A stretch of DNA of 64,000 bases from assembly GCF_025631005.1 (NCBI RefSeq), contig NZ_JAOTPL010000002.1, forward strand, positions 248,001-312,000. Reading direction: 5' to 3'. A model generated the notes under the pieces. It saw only the letters and a program-made list of their open reading frames with translations. It was not told the DNA's origin and did not search any database. Position 1 is the first letter of the stretch. The number at the start of each line of letters is the position of its first letter. This stretch comes from Haoranjiania flava (GTDB taxonomy: Bacteria; Bacteroidota; Bacteroidia; Chitinophagales; Chitinophagaceae). This document shows, in pieces, positions 33,758 to 43,393 of this stretch. The position numbers were made by a program, and so were the translations under genes.

Positions 33758-35857
33758 TTGATTTTGCAGACTAATACAATAAGGAAATTTCTGTTGCCGC
33801 TGCTGGCCGGCATCTGCATGCTGCTGGTATCTTACGGGGGAGCACATGCCCAGCAACCTCTTGTAAGCTTTCAATCGCCCGGCTTTAAAGTAATAGATAT
33901 TGTGCGTGCGGGCAGGTTAGGCAAGAACAACGATTACCAGTATGCTGCCGGCAATGTGATCATGCGGCAGGCAGGCACTTATTTTTACTGCGACAGCGTA
34001 TCTTTAAACACCGTTACCGGTATCATGGAAGCCTTTGGCAGGGTACATATCAATGACCAGGATAGCATACACACTTATTCCAATTACCTCAGGTACAAAG
34101 GTAAAGAGCGCACTGCCTACCTGCAAGGCAACGTAAAACTTACGGATGGCACCGGAACACTTACCACAGACCAGTTGGATTACGATATGAATACCAGTAT
34201 AGGCGTCTATAAAAGCGGCGGTAAACTGGTGAACGGAAAAACAATGCTTACCAGCCGTGAAGGAATATATTACGGCGATACGCGCGACATTACTTTCGCT
34301 AAAAAAGTATTGCTGGTAGACCCGCAATACCGCATTACTACAGATTCGCTTTTGTACAACACTACTACTAGAATAGCCACCTTTGTAGTTCCTACGGAGA
34401 TCAACAGCGGCAACAACCGCAAAATCATTACCAGCGACGGCACTTACAACATGGACACGCGGCAGGCTTATTTCGGCAGCCGTCCTACTATTGTTGACAG
34501 TACAACCCACCTGGTTGCCGATGAAGTGGCTTACGACGACCGCAGCGGCTTTGGTGAGGCCAGAGGCAATGCCATTCTCAAAGATACGGCACAGGGCATA
34601 GTAGTGATTGCCAACAACATTAAAACCAATAAAAATGAATCATCATTCCTGGCTACTGTAAATCCATTGGCAATAATGGCTCAGGAGGGAGACTCCACCT
34701 ACGTTTCAGGAGATACCATTTATTCCGCCAGGCTTACAGACAGGATTGCAGGCATCAATTACAAAAATCTTACTTTACAAAAAGAAGAAAGGGCAGTTGT
34801 TGATTCTGTGGACTATAACATCCAGGACGATGTAGACCCCGAAGTAAAGCCGCATTTAGATAAAGAGGTTCTGCCGGAAAATAAAAGTATTCCGCTTAAA
34901 AAAACACCAACTCAGGGAACGCAGAAAAAAGCAGTAAAAAAAGAAGCAACCGCAGATATGGCCTCGTTGCTGGGCATAGAACGTACAGATACATTGCAAA
35001 AACAACTTGCCCGCACCGATACAATTGTTGATCCCGGCAAGACTACGCCATCAGCCATTGACAAAACTTTGGCTGCAAGAGCAGACACCACACTGAAAAG
35101 AAATGACAGGCCCGGTTTTGGCTTCCCTTCAACAGCTTTGCCGGCAGATAGCGCGTCGGGTAAAAACGATGATGATAAAGACCGCTTCATTGAAGTGTAT
35201 TACAACGTAAAAATATACAACGATTCTTTGCAGTCAGTCTGCGACAGTATGTTTTATTCTTCACAGGATTCTGTATTTCGCCTTTTCAGGGAACCAATTG
35301 TGTGGACAAGCAGCAACAACCAGTTTACACAAATGGTAGGCGATACGATCTATGTTTTTACGCAAAACAGGAAACCAAAACGCATCAACGTGTGGAAGAA
35401 TGCAATGATGCTTAGCCAGCCTTACCGGAACAGCGGCCAGGCCTTGAATGAATTTTACAACCAGCTCTCGGGCACCTACCTGTACGCGTACTTTACCAAT
35501 GGCCAAGTAGACAGTATGCAGGCGAAAGGTAATGCCCGCAGTATATATTATTTGTTAGACGATGGCGAAAAATACCTCGGGGTAAACCAGCAGGAAAGCG
35601 ATATACTTGATTTTTATTTTAAGGATAAGCAGTTGCTGAAAATCGTAGGCCGGCAGGATGTAAAAGGCACCACCTATCCCATGCGGCAGGTAGATCACAA
35701 TGCTATCAGGCTGCGCGGCTACAGGCTTTACAACGAACGCCGCCCTAAATCCAAGTACGATCTTATTGCGCCTGCAGTTGAAGTTATTGAATCTTCTTCC
35801 GCAACTCCTGAGGATGAACAAACGGAAAACACCGCACCGGCTAACAGGGAACCTTAG
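33758..35857 (+). CDS. OstA-like (LptA-type) LPS transport protein
   Basis: A 699-residue exported protein. Signal peptide about residues 1-32 (ending GGAHAQQ). Residues ~50-330 contain repeated LptA/OstA beta-jellyroll units: AAGNVIMRQAGTYFYCDSVSLNTVTGIMEAFGRVHI, LQGNVKLTDGTGTLTTDQLDYDM, GEARGNAILKDTAQGIVVIANNI. A Lys/Thr-rich linker (~370-470) leads to a second OstA-like part (FIEVYYNVKIYNDSLQSVCDSM ... NQQESDILDFYFKDKQLLKI). LptA bridges LPS transport across the periplasm; the longer Bacteroidota form probably does the same. No ATG fits; TTG 33758 (or 33764) is the start. Confidence 0.87.
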   Translation: MILQTNTIRKFLLPLLAGICMLLVSYGGAHAQQPLVSFQSPGFKVIDIVRAGRLGKNNDYQYAAGNVIMRQAGTYFYCDSVSLNTVTGIMEAFGRVHINDQDSIHTYSNYLRYKGKERTAYLQGNVKLTDGTGTLTTDQLDYDMNTSIGVYKSGGKLVNGKTMLTSREGIYYGDTRDITFAKKVLLVDPQYRITTDSLLYNTTTRIATFVVPTEINSGNNRKIITSDGTYNMDTRQAYFGSRPTIVDSTTHLVADEVAYDDRSGFGEARGNAILKDTAQGIVVIANNIKTNKNESSFLATVNPLAIMAQEGDSTYVSGDTIYSARLTDRIAGINYKNLTLQKEERAVVDSVDYNIQDDVDPEVKPHLDKEVLPENKSIPLKKTPTQGTQKKAVKKEATADMASLLGIERTDTLQKQLARTDTIVDPGKTTPSAIDKTLAARADTTLKRNDRPGFGFPSTALPADSASGKNDDDKDRFIEVYYNVKIYNDSLQSVCDSMFYSSQDSVFRLFREPIVWTSSNNQFTQMVGDTIYVFTQNRKPKRINVWKNAMMLSQPYRNSGQALNEFYNQLSGTYLYAYFTNGQVDSMQAKGNARSIYYLLDDGEKYLGVNQQESDILDFYFKDKQLLKIVGRQDVKGTTYPMRQVDHNAIRLRGYRLYNERRPKSKYDLIAPAVEVIESSSATPEDEQTENTAPANREP

Positions 35858-35979
35858 CGCTTCGGCAAAAATATTTCTCAGGATAATTATTCAGGAGTTG
35901 CCATTTGCTGGCATAGCCTAATAAAGTTTAGAGATTTCGCGAATACAATACCTTATTATTAAAAAACATCATTATTATT

Positions 35980-37098
35980 ATGATTACAGAAAGAAAAGCA
36001 ATAAAATCAAAATATATATTCACCGGACTGGAGATGCTGACAGAAAAAGCAATCATCTTTATCAATGAACGTATTGAAGCCATTGTGGATAATGATCAGG
36101 TGCCTGAAAATATTATGTTGTACGATTTCCAGGACAGCATTATTGCTCCCGGGTTAATTGATTTGCAAATTTATGGCGGCGGGGGATATCTTTTTTCTCA
36201 GGAGCTTACTGCACAGTCGCTGCATGCTATTGCTGATTATTTAGTAAGTACCGGCACTACAGGATTTGTGATCACTCTTGCTACTAATTCCATGGAGGTG
36301 TTCAGGCAAGCCGCCAGCATCGTAAGATCAAATCCACATCCCGCTGTTCTTGGGCTTCATTTTGAAGGGCCTTTTATCAATCCTGGAAAGAAAGGAGCAC
36401 ACTTGGAACAGTTTATTAAAAGTCCTTCTAAAAAAGAAATAGAAGAGCTTGTACATGATACGGGAGATGTTTTGAAGATTGTTACTTTAGCGCCTGAATG
36501 CGTTGATCCTGGCTACATACAATTGTTTACAGATGCGGGAATTATTGTTTCTGCAGGACATAGCGATTCAACTTATACACAAGCAAAAGCAGGCTTTGAA
36601 AATGGTATTCGACTGGCTACACATTTATTCAATGCTATGTCTTCAATGCATCATCGGGATGTAGGAATGCCGGGCGCTGTGTTCCTGGACAAACAAGTAC
36701 AAGCCAGTATTATTGCAGACGGAATACATGTCGACTATGCCACCGTTGCAATTAGCAAACAAATCTTAGGTGACCGGTTATTCCTGATTACTGACGCAGT
36801 TGAAGAGGTTAAAGAAGGAAGTTACGTTCACCATAAGCAGGCAGACAGGTACACACTGCCGGATGGTACACTATCCGGAAGCAGACTGACCTTACTGAAA
36901 GCAGTAAAAAATTGTGTACACCACGCCGGCATTACAACATCAGAAGCTCTGCGCATGGCATCTGCCTATCCGGCAAAGATTCTCAGCATGAATGATAGAG
37001 GCATTATCAGAAAAGATAATTATGCAGACTTTATAGTTTTTGACGGGGATTATGAGTTAGTAGCCTCTTTCCTGCGCGGCAAGTCCCTACACATGTAA
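35980..37098 (+). CDS. nagA: N-acetylglucosamine-6-phosphate deacetylase
   Basis: A 372-residue amidohydrolase-fold enzyme that deacetylates GlcNAc-6-P in amino-sugar and cell-wall recycling. Seen: IAPGLIDLQIYGGGG (the family's Gln replaces the usual HxH), GLHFEGPFINPGKKGAH (metal-binding Glu), AGHSDSTY and ATHLFNAMSSMHHRD (metal-binding His), and ITDAVEE (catalytic Asp). Length and motifs are normal. It stands ~120 bases after the OstA-like gene. Together with anmK (46067) it points to active wall recycling. Confidence 0.94.
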   Translation: MITERKAIKSKYIFTGLEMLTEKAIIFINERIEAIVDNDQVPENIMLYDFQDSIIAPGLIDLQIYGGGGYLFSQELTAQSLHAIADYLVSTGTTGFVITLATNSMEVFRQAASIVRSNPHPAVLGLHFEGPFINPGKKGAHLEQFIKSPSKKEIEELVHDTGDVLKIVTLAPECVDPGYIQLFTDAGIIVSAGHSDSTYTQAKAGFENGIRLATHLFNAMSSMHHRDVGMPGAVFLDKQVQASIIADGIHVDYATVAISKQILGDRLFLITDAVEEVKEGSYVHHKQADRYTLPDGTLSGSRLTLLKAVKNCVHHAGITTSEALRMASAYPAKILSMNDRGIIRKDNYADFIVFDGDYELVASFLRGKSLHM

Positions 37099-37429
37099 TG
37101 CTACTATTTCACAATAAGATTAGTCGGCAAGATGCTTTGTTATGTTTTTATTGTTCAAAGCTCTTAGCTATTGGTGGTTCCAACGTTGAGACGTAACAAT
37201 GAGTATTTGAAATAGCAGGCGCTGCGCAATTATTGATGACCCTGGCATAGAAACGATAAAAATATATGAGTTTAACAGGCCTTTCAGGCAAACTTGCTTA
37301 TTAAAAACAACTCAAATCTTTAGGATTTGTTATTTTTGTTCATTCATCAATAATCGTATTTTTTAAGTGAATCAATAAGCAAGCGTACTGAAAAGAGCAT
37401 TTAATATATTTTATAAGTTCCTACTGGCT
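37099..37429 (+). promoter_or_regulatory. Leader region of the TamB-like gene
   Basis: 331 bases. TATTTTTG at 37331-37338 matches the -7 element, though no TTTG is found at the expected distance. In the frame of the downstream gene a stop lies at 37376-37378 and no ATG or TTG follows; the only upstream in-frame start-like codon is CTG at 37388. Nothing else was recognised. Confidence 0.4.
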
Positions 37430-40400
37430 GTGCTGGCAATTATCTTGCTGGTATGGCTGCTTATTCAGACCGATCTGGTTCAAAACTATTTATCCGGCCG
37501 CATTACAGCCAAACTTTCCAGGGAATTAAAAACCGAGGTAAGCATCAAGCATGTAAGTATCGGCCTGTTCGACAGGATGAATCTTAATGGCATCCTGGTG
37601 AGGGACAGGAGCAAAGATACCTTACTGTATGCAGGCTCTTTGAAGGTGCGTGTAACAGACTGGTTTTTTTTGAAAGACAATATTGAACTGAAATATATCG
37701 GGCTGGAAGATGCCGTAGTAAAGATGGACCGCTCTGATTCAGTGTGGAACTACCAGTTTGTGATCGATTACTTTACACCGGAAACACCAAGGGAAAAGCG
37801 CAAACGCGCCATACAGCTGAGTCCCAGAAAGATTGATTTTAAAAATGTTTACTTCCAGCAGCGCGATCTCTGGGAAGGCCGTATACTGAATGCGCGTGTG
37901 GGCATGCTTTTCCTGGATGCCAGGCGCATGGACTTCATGAAGAACATTTTTAAAATTCAAAACATACAGATTTACGATCCTGTAGTGCTGGTAGCGCAGA
38001 TGAAAGCTTTAAATCCGCAACAACGCAAGAGAAGCCTTGAGGAAAACGGCTTGTATTTTAATGCAAAAGACATGCTGCTGGAGCTGGATACCATCAATGT
38101 CCGCGGTGGCAGATTTACCTTTCACAACGGCGATGCACACCTCCGGTCAACACGCGGTGTGTTTGACCCTAAGCATATTGCAGTACATGATGTGAATCTT
38201 TCAGCAGGAAATTATACTTTCATCAAAGACACCATGAGAGGAAATGTGGTAATCTCATTGAGAGAAAGAAGCGGCTTCGATTTGAGGGAATTCAATGCCG
38301 GCGTAGTGTTGACACCTCAAAGGATGCAGTTAAATAAATTATTTATACGCACTCCGGAAAGCAGGGTGGGCAATTATCTTTCCTTTCATTACACAGATTT
38401 AAAAAACGATTTAAAGAATTTCGTATCAGATATTTTGATGCGCGGCAACCTGGTAAACACCCGTGTTGCCACCAACGACATCGCTTATTTTGCACCCGAA
38501 CTTAAAGAATGGAAAAAAGTATACAGCATTGATGGCACGCTGGCAGGCACAGTAGATAATTTTGCCATCAACGATCTTATGCTGAAGAGCAGTAATGACA
38601 TGTATGCCAGCGGCGATCTCACAGTAAAAGGGCTGCCGGACGTTGATAACACCCTCATCAATTTCACAGACCTCAATTTGCTTGCCACCATCAATGAGCT
38701 GGCTGTATTTGCACCAAAATTGCGGCAGGTAAAGAAGCCCGATCTGCAGGCTTTAGGCAGGATCAGTTACCGCGGGAACTTTACAGGCACGGTGCATGAC
38801 TTTATTACCAACGGACGGTTTACAACTGCTTTGGGCGATGTAACGGCTAAGCTGAACATGAAGTTGCCAAAGAATGCAGAACCTACATACAGCGGCACCA
38901 TTGCTACGGACAGGTTTAATTTTGGAAGATTCCTGTCTGCGAAAGATGTAGGCAATATCAGCTTCAACGGCACCGTAGCTGGGCGCAGCTTTGATATTGA
39001 CCACGCGCGTGCAGACTTGCGGGGCCATTTTAATTACCTTGTTTTTAAAGACTATACCTACCGGAATATTGATGTGAATGGTACGGTACAAAACAAATCT
39101 TTTACCGGTGAACTAAATGTTGCTGACAGCAATGCCCGCCTTGTGGGAAATATAGAAGTAGACTTCACCGGCAGCAGTCCGAAATTTAATGTAGTAGGCG
39201 ACCTTGCAAAATTGGATATGTTTGCAACAAAGCTGCTCAACAAAAAAGTAAATATTGCAGCGCTGTTTGACCTGAATTTTGAAGGGAAAAATATTGATGA
39301 CTTTATAGGTTCCGCCAAGATGCTGAATGCCATTGTAACGGTAGACTCTACCACCATTAACTTCGACTCTTTAAACCTGTATGCATTTGTAGATGAACAG
39401 AATAATAAAGTACTTACCCTCGGAAGTAATGAATTTGATGCAGAAGTATATGGTAAATATTCCATCATAGACCTGCCGGCTACTGTTCAGTTGTTCCTGA
39501 ATAATTATTATCCATCCATAATAGATAAACCAAAACGCATACCACGCGACCAGCAGATAAGTTTCAAAATAAATACGTATGATTTTTCTAAATACGCCCA
39601 ATTGATCAACCGCCACTTAAGCGGCTTGAACAATGCAAAGATCACAGGCGACATCAATACGTTTGGTGAAGGAAAATTTTATGTGAATGCTACTTTTCCG
39701 TATGCAGAATATAAACGCTACCGTTTTGAAAATCTATCCCTCAGCGGTAACGGCAACTACACACGGCTGGATCTTAACGGCAATATTGAAAAGATACATG
39801 TTACCGACAGCACCATTTTTCCCAATACTACACTAACTGTATTTTCAGAGAAAGATCATTCGCATGTAAAAATATTTACAGGCTCACAGACTTCTATCAA
39901 CGAAGTAAACCTGGATGCAGATGTATACACGCTGCAAGACGGTGTACGCATAAATTTCCGGCCATCGTATTTTGTATTGAATGACAAGCACTGGAACCTG
40001 CAGGAGCGTGGTGAGATATTTATAGGCAGAAGAACAGCCTCGGCCAGGAACGTAAAATTCTCGCAGGGTTTCCAGGAGCTCACCGTTGAATCGGAGACCA
40101 TCGGCGGTTCATCCAACAACCTGGTGGTAAAATTAAAAGATGTAAACCTCGGCGACATCCTGCCGCTGGTTGTAGCCTCTCCGCGCATGGAAGGCAATGC
40201 AAACGGCACCGTGCGTCTGATGAACTTTTACGGCCCGTTTAAAATGGAAGCTAAATTAAAGGCAGATCATTTCCGCTTGGAAAATGATTCGGTTGGCGTT
40301 GTAAATATAGATGCCGATTTCCTGGGGTCTAATAAAACAATCTCTTATTATATTTCTTCCGATAATGAAACCTACGATGTAGACATACAGGGCAGGTACA

Positions 40401-42148
40401 GGCTCATGGATACAACCGGTATGCCATTGCTGGCCAATTTTATTTTTGACGGCACAAAAGCCACCATACTCAACAAATTTCTCGGTACCGTATTGTCAGA
40501 TATTGAAGGCAATGCTTATGGCAATCTATCGGTGAATGGCACTTTCCAACGCCCTTACCTGATTGGTGATGTGTTGCTGAAGGATGCTGCTATGACGGTT
40601 AATTTTACAAAAGTCCGGTACCGTTCAGATTCTATAAATGTACGCATGACCGGTGAATACATCGACCTGGGTAATCTTCTCCTGAAAGATGAAAAAAACA
40701 ATACCGGTATTTTCAGCGGCAGGATCTATCACAACCGGCTGCGCGATATGGATTTTGACCTGCATGCTGCTTCAGACAAAATGCTTGTGCTGAACACAAA
40801 GCCTGAAGACAACAGTTCTTTTTACGGGAGAGCAATAGGTAAGGTAAACTTTGATCTCACAGGCCCGCAGACCAATATGCGCATGAACATTACAGGCGAA
40901 GTGGCCGATTCTTCGCAGCTGTTTATCCCTACTGGCGACCGCAAAGAGGCAGCAAGCGCAGATTTCATGGCATTTAAGAAATATGGAAAAGAAGTAGAAA
41001 CAAAAACTGCCGCCACTTCCAACTTATCTGTAAACATGGACCTTACGGTCAATAAGATGGCAGACATGCAGTTGATACTTGATCCTTTAACGGGCGATAT
41101 AATCAAGGCGAAAGGAAACGGCAGGCTGCGCATTTCTATACCGGCAGAAGGTGACATTACCATGCGTGGCAGGTACAATATTGAATCTGGGAGGTATGAT
41201 TTTAATTTCCAGTCGTTTGTGCCTAAACCATTTGAGTTTAAGGAAGGCACCAACAATTATATAGAATGGAACGGCGACATTACCAAAGCCAACCTGCATA
41301 TAGATGCACAGTATACTGCACAAAACATTACCGTGCGCGACCTGCTGAGCAACAACGCCTCTGCTCAATTATTTTCCAACAGCAATGTGGGTTCTTACCG
41401 TGGTGATGTGTACGTGATAGTACAGTTGCGCGGCGACCTGGTGAAACCCGACATCAGCTTCCGCCTGGATTTCCCTACGGGGAGCGTTATCAAATCCGAT
41501 CCTGATTTTGGCGCATTCCTCAACCGTTTGGCTACCGACGATAACGAAATGCTTAAGCAGGTAACTTATCTGATCGTGTTCAATACATTCGCGCCTTACG
41601 GCCAGGGGTCTAATGTAAATTTTGCATCTGCCGGTGTAAATACGATTTCGCAACTGATCACCTCCGAGCTTAATAAATCCTTATCAGATGCACTGTTCCG
41701 CATCACGGGCGACAGGAGCCTGCGGGTAGATATCAGTGGCTCTACCTATAGCAGCGCCAGTTTATTCGGCGACGTAAATGCCGGGAGGCTCGACAGGCAG
41801 ATTATCAATGCAAGAGTGAGCAAGAGCATCCTCGACGGCCGTGTGATCGTAACTTTCGGTAACAATTTTGATTTTAATATTAACGCGGCATCAGCATTAG
41901 CCAACAACAATTTTCAATGGTTGCCCGATATCTCTGTACAGATTATCTTAAGTAAAGACGGCAGGCTGCGCATGCTGATCTTTAACAGAACAAGCCTCGG
42001 CCTTGCTGGTACGGCCGGAAATATAGGACGGCAAAACAGGCAGGGCATAAGCGTAAGCTATTCCAAAGATTTTGATAAATTGCTCTACCGCAGAAGGGCT
42101 AAAGACTCACTTAAGGCTGAAGACAGTTTAATGAGATTTAAACCGTAG
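37430..42148 (+). CDS. TamB-like (AsmA-type) translocation/assembly protein
   Basis: A very large protein, about 1572 residues from GTG 37430. An N-terminal span (LAIILLVWLLIQTDLVQNYLSGRITAKLSREL) is followed by hundreds of residues of repeated short beta-strands, such as GRFTTALGDVTAKLNMKLP, and by a C-terminal TamB (DUF490) domain: GRLRISIPAEGDITMRGRYNIESGRYDFNFQS, then LRGDLVKPDISFRLDFPTG. TamB-type proteins form a lipid-conducting groove between inner and outer membranes or aid outer-membrane protein assembly. The true start may be upstream at CTG 37388, which would add basic residues before the membrane span. The last residues are basic and charged. Confidence 0.9.
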   Translation: MLAIILLVWLLIQTDLVQNYLSGRITAKLSRELKTEVSIKHVSIGLFDRMNLNGILVRDRSKDTLLYAGSLKVRVTDWFFLKDNIELKYIGLEDAVVKMDRSDSVWNYQFVIDYFTPETPREKRKRAIQLSPRKIDFKNVYFQQRDLWEGRILNARVGMLFLDARRMDFMKNIFKIQNIQIYDPVVLVAQMKALNPQQRKRSLEENGLYFNAKDMLLELDTINVRGGRFTFHNGDAHLRSTRGVFDPKHIAVHDVNLSAGNYTFIKDTMRGNVVISLRERSGFDLREFNAGVVLTPQRMQLNKLFIRTPESRVGNYLSFHYTDLKNDLKNFVSDILMRGNLVNTRVATNDIAYFAPELKEWKKVYSIDGTLAGTVDNFAINDLMLKSSNDMYASGDLTVKGLPDVDNTLINFTDLNLLATINELAVFAPKLRQVKKPDLQALGRISYRGNFTGTVHDFITNGRFTTALGDVTAKLNMKLPKNAEPTYSGTIATDRFNFGRFLSAKDVGNISFNGTVAGRSFDIDHARADLRGHFNYLVFKDYTYRNIDVNGTVQNKSFTGELNVADSNARLVGNIEVDFTGSSPKFNVVGDLAKLDMFATKLLNKKVNIAALFDLNFEGKNIDDFIGSAKMLNAIVTVDSTTINFDSLNLYAFVDEQNNKVLTLGSNEFDAEVYGKYSIIDLPATVQLFLNNYYPSIIDKPKRIPRDQQISFKINTYDFSKYAQLINRHLSGLNNAKITGDINTFGEGKFYVNATFPYAEYKRYRFENLSLSGNGNYTRLDLNGNIEKIHVTDSTIFPNTTLTVFSEKDHSHVKIFTGSQTSINEVNLDADVYTLQDGVRINFRPSYFVLNDKHWNLQERGEIFIGRRTASARNVKFSQGFQELTVESETIGGSSNNLVVKLKDVNLGDILPLVVASPRMEGNANGTVRLMNFYGPFKMEAKLKADHFRLENDSVGVVNIDADFLGSNKTISYYISSDNETYDVDIQGRYRLMDTTGMPLLANFIFDGTKATILNKFLGTVLSDIEGNAYGNLSVNGTFQRPYLIGDVLLKDAAMTVNFTKVRYRSDSINVRMTGEYIDLGNLLLKDEKNNTGIFSGRIYHNRLRDMDFDLHAASDKMLVLNTKPEDNSSFYGRAIGKVNFDLTGPQTNMRMNITGEVADSSQLFIPTGDRKEAASADFMAFKKYGKEVETKTAATSNLSVNMDLTVNKMADMQLILDPLTGDIIKAKGNGRLRISIPAEGDITMRGRYNIESGRYDFNFQSFVPKPFEFKEGTNNYIEWNGDITKANLHIDAQYTAQNITVRDLLSNNASAQLFSNSNVGSYRGDVYVIVQLRGDLVKPDISFRLDFPTGSVIKSDPDFGAFLNRLATDDNEMLKQVTYLIVFNTFAPYGQGSNVNFASAGVNTISQLITSELNKSLSDALFRITGDRSLRVDISGSTYSSASLFGDVNAGRLDRQIINARVSKSILDGRVIVTFGNNFDFNINAASALANNNFQWLPDISVQIILSKDGRLRMLIFNRTSLGLAGTAGNIGRQNRQGISVSYSKDFDKLLYRRRAKDSLKAEDSLMRFKP

Positions 42149-42460
42149 GTCATATCGAATGACGTCCCCACCCGGAAATGCTGCAAGCTGAATTTAACTA
42201 AATATAAAAAAGCTGTTCCCCAATTTGGAAACAGCCTTTGTTGATGTGGGTACGCGCCTCGAGGCGCGTACCTTTCCATATTTTCTATAACATAAATTAA
42301 CAAAACCTGGATTAGAATGTTGTGGTATTTAATAGTGAACGCGCCTCGAGGCGCGTTCCTACAATAACCTATTCCTACAATAACCTATTCCTACAATAAC
42401 CTATTCCTACAATAACCTATTCCTACAATAACTTATTCCTGCAATAACTTATTCCTGCAA
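42149..42460. repeat. R2 palindromes and 16-bp minisatellite
   Basis: Between the TamB-like gene and tpiA. A perfect 24-bp palindrome lies at 42249-42272 and a 22-bp one at 42337-42358, both containing CGCGCCTCGAGGCGCG. From 42356 a 16-bp unit (TTCCTACAATAACCTA) repeats six to seven times up to the tpiA stop; the last copies carry ACTTA and CTGC variants. The reverse complement of the unit resembles the CTATTGTGGAATTG units of 15776-16500. Confidence 0.92.
42206..42243 (-). terminator. Likely bidirectional terminator between tamB-like and tpiA
   Basis: Reverse strand: AGGCTGTTTCC, loop AAATTGG, GGAACAGC then six T. Stem GCTGTTCC/GGAAACAGC with a small bulge. The T run suits reverse transcription (tpiA side); forward use would be weaker. 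Confidence 0.55.
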
Positions 42461-43222
42461 CTATGCTAAAGCATTGATGATAGCTGCAAATTCTTCAGCA
42501 TTTAAAGATGCTCCCCCAACCAGGCCACCGTCGATATCGGGCTGGGAGAATAATTCTTTGGCATTGTTTGCCTTTACACTGCCACCATATAAAATAGATA
42601 CTGCATCTGCAGTAGCAGCATCGTATTTGTTAGCAATCAATTGGCGTATAAACTGCTGTATCTCTTGTGCCTGCTCACTTGTAGCTGTTTTGCCCGTGCC
42701 GATAGCCCAGATGGGTTCATAAGCTATCACAACTTTTTGAATGTCTGTAGAAGAAAGGTGAAAGAGGCTTTCTTCAATTTGTTTGGCCACGAATTGATTT
42801 TGCTTGTTCTGCTCTCTCACTTCCAGCGCTTCGCCGCAACAGAAGATAGGGGTGATATGGTTTTCAAGGCATATGTCAACTTTCTCTTTCAGGAATTCGT
42901 TGCTTTCATTAAAATAATCCCTTCTCTCGGAGTGTCCGATAATAGTATGTTCTATGCCCATTGATTGCAGCATTTCCACTGATATTTCGCCTGTGTAAGC
43001 TCCTGATTTTTTGGTATATATATTTTGAGCAGAAATAAAAACCTGGTTTTTGCCTTGTGTTTTTTCTTTGGCAAGATGCAGGTATGGTGCAGGCACGGCA
43101 ATTACCACCTGCTGGTTTTCAGACAAACTATATTTTTTAGAAAAAAGATTATCCAAAAGCTCATTTGCCTGGGCATAAGTAAGATTCATTTTCCAGTTGG
43201 CTGCTGCAATTTTTTTACGCAT
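42461..43222 (-). CDS. tpiA: Triose-phosphate isomerase
   Basis: A 253-residue TIM-barrel enzyme that interconverts dihydroxyacetone phosphate and glyceraldehyde 3-phosphate. Catalytic residues: Lys 11 (ANWKMN), His 97 (IGHSERR) and Glu 169 (AYEPIWAIGTG). The phosphate loop ILYGGSVKANN is near the C-terminus. Length and motifs are normal. The 16-bp minisatellite runs up to its stop codon. The GlmU-family gene lies upstream on the same strand, about 170 bases away. Confidence 0.97.
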   Translation of the reverse strand: MRKKIAAANWKMNLTYAQANELLDNLFSKKYSLSENQQVVIAVPAPYLHLAKEKTQGKNQVFISAQNIYTKKSGAYTGEISVEMLQSMGIEHTIIGHSERRDYFNESNEFLKEKVDICLENHITPIFCCGEALEVREQNKQNQFVAKQIEESLFHLSSTDIQKVVIAYEPIWAIGTGKTATSEQAQEIQQFIRQLIANKYDAATADAVSILYGGSVKANNAKELFSQPDIDGGLVGGASLNAEEFAAIINALA

Positions 43223-43393
43223 AATTTCAATATTTTGATTTGATTAATAGGTTGCAAAGATAGTACGTAGTTGTGATCTTATGAAGTTGTGTAAACATGT
43301 TATTGCATAACTTCTAAATTATTATCACTTAAAGCTGCCCTAATCGGTAAGCGCTTGCGCTAATTTTGGGCAAAAATAATACTGCTAATATTG

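Noticed and set aside
42356..42462. Regular 16-bp repeats that might suggest a small CRISPR array
   Set aside because: Units are directly adjacent with no unique spacers; it is a minisatellite. No cas gene is present.
43320..43385. TAATTTTG and TATTTTTG facing apart near 43370, a possible second divergent promoter
   Set aside because: The forward element faces the 3' end of the GlmU-family gene, no TTTG is at the right distance, and the centre is not symmetric; only a tpiA promoter on the reverse strand remains possible.
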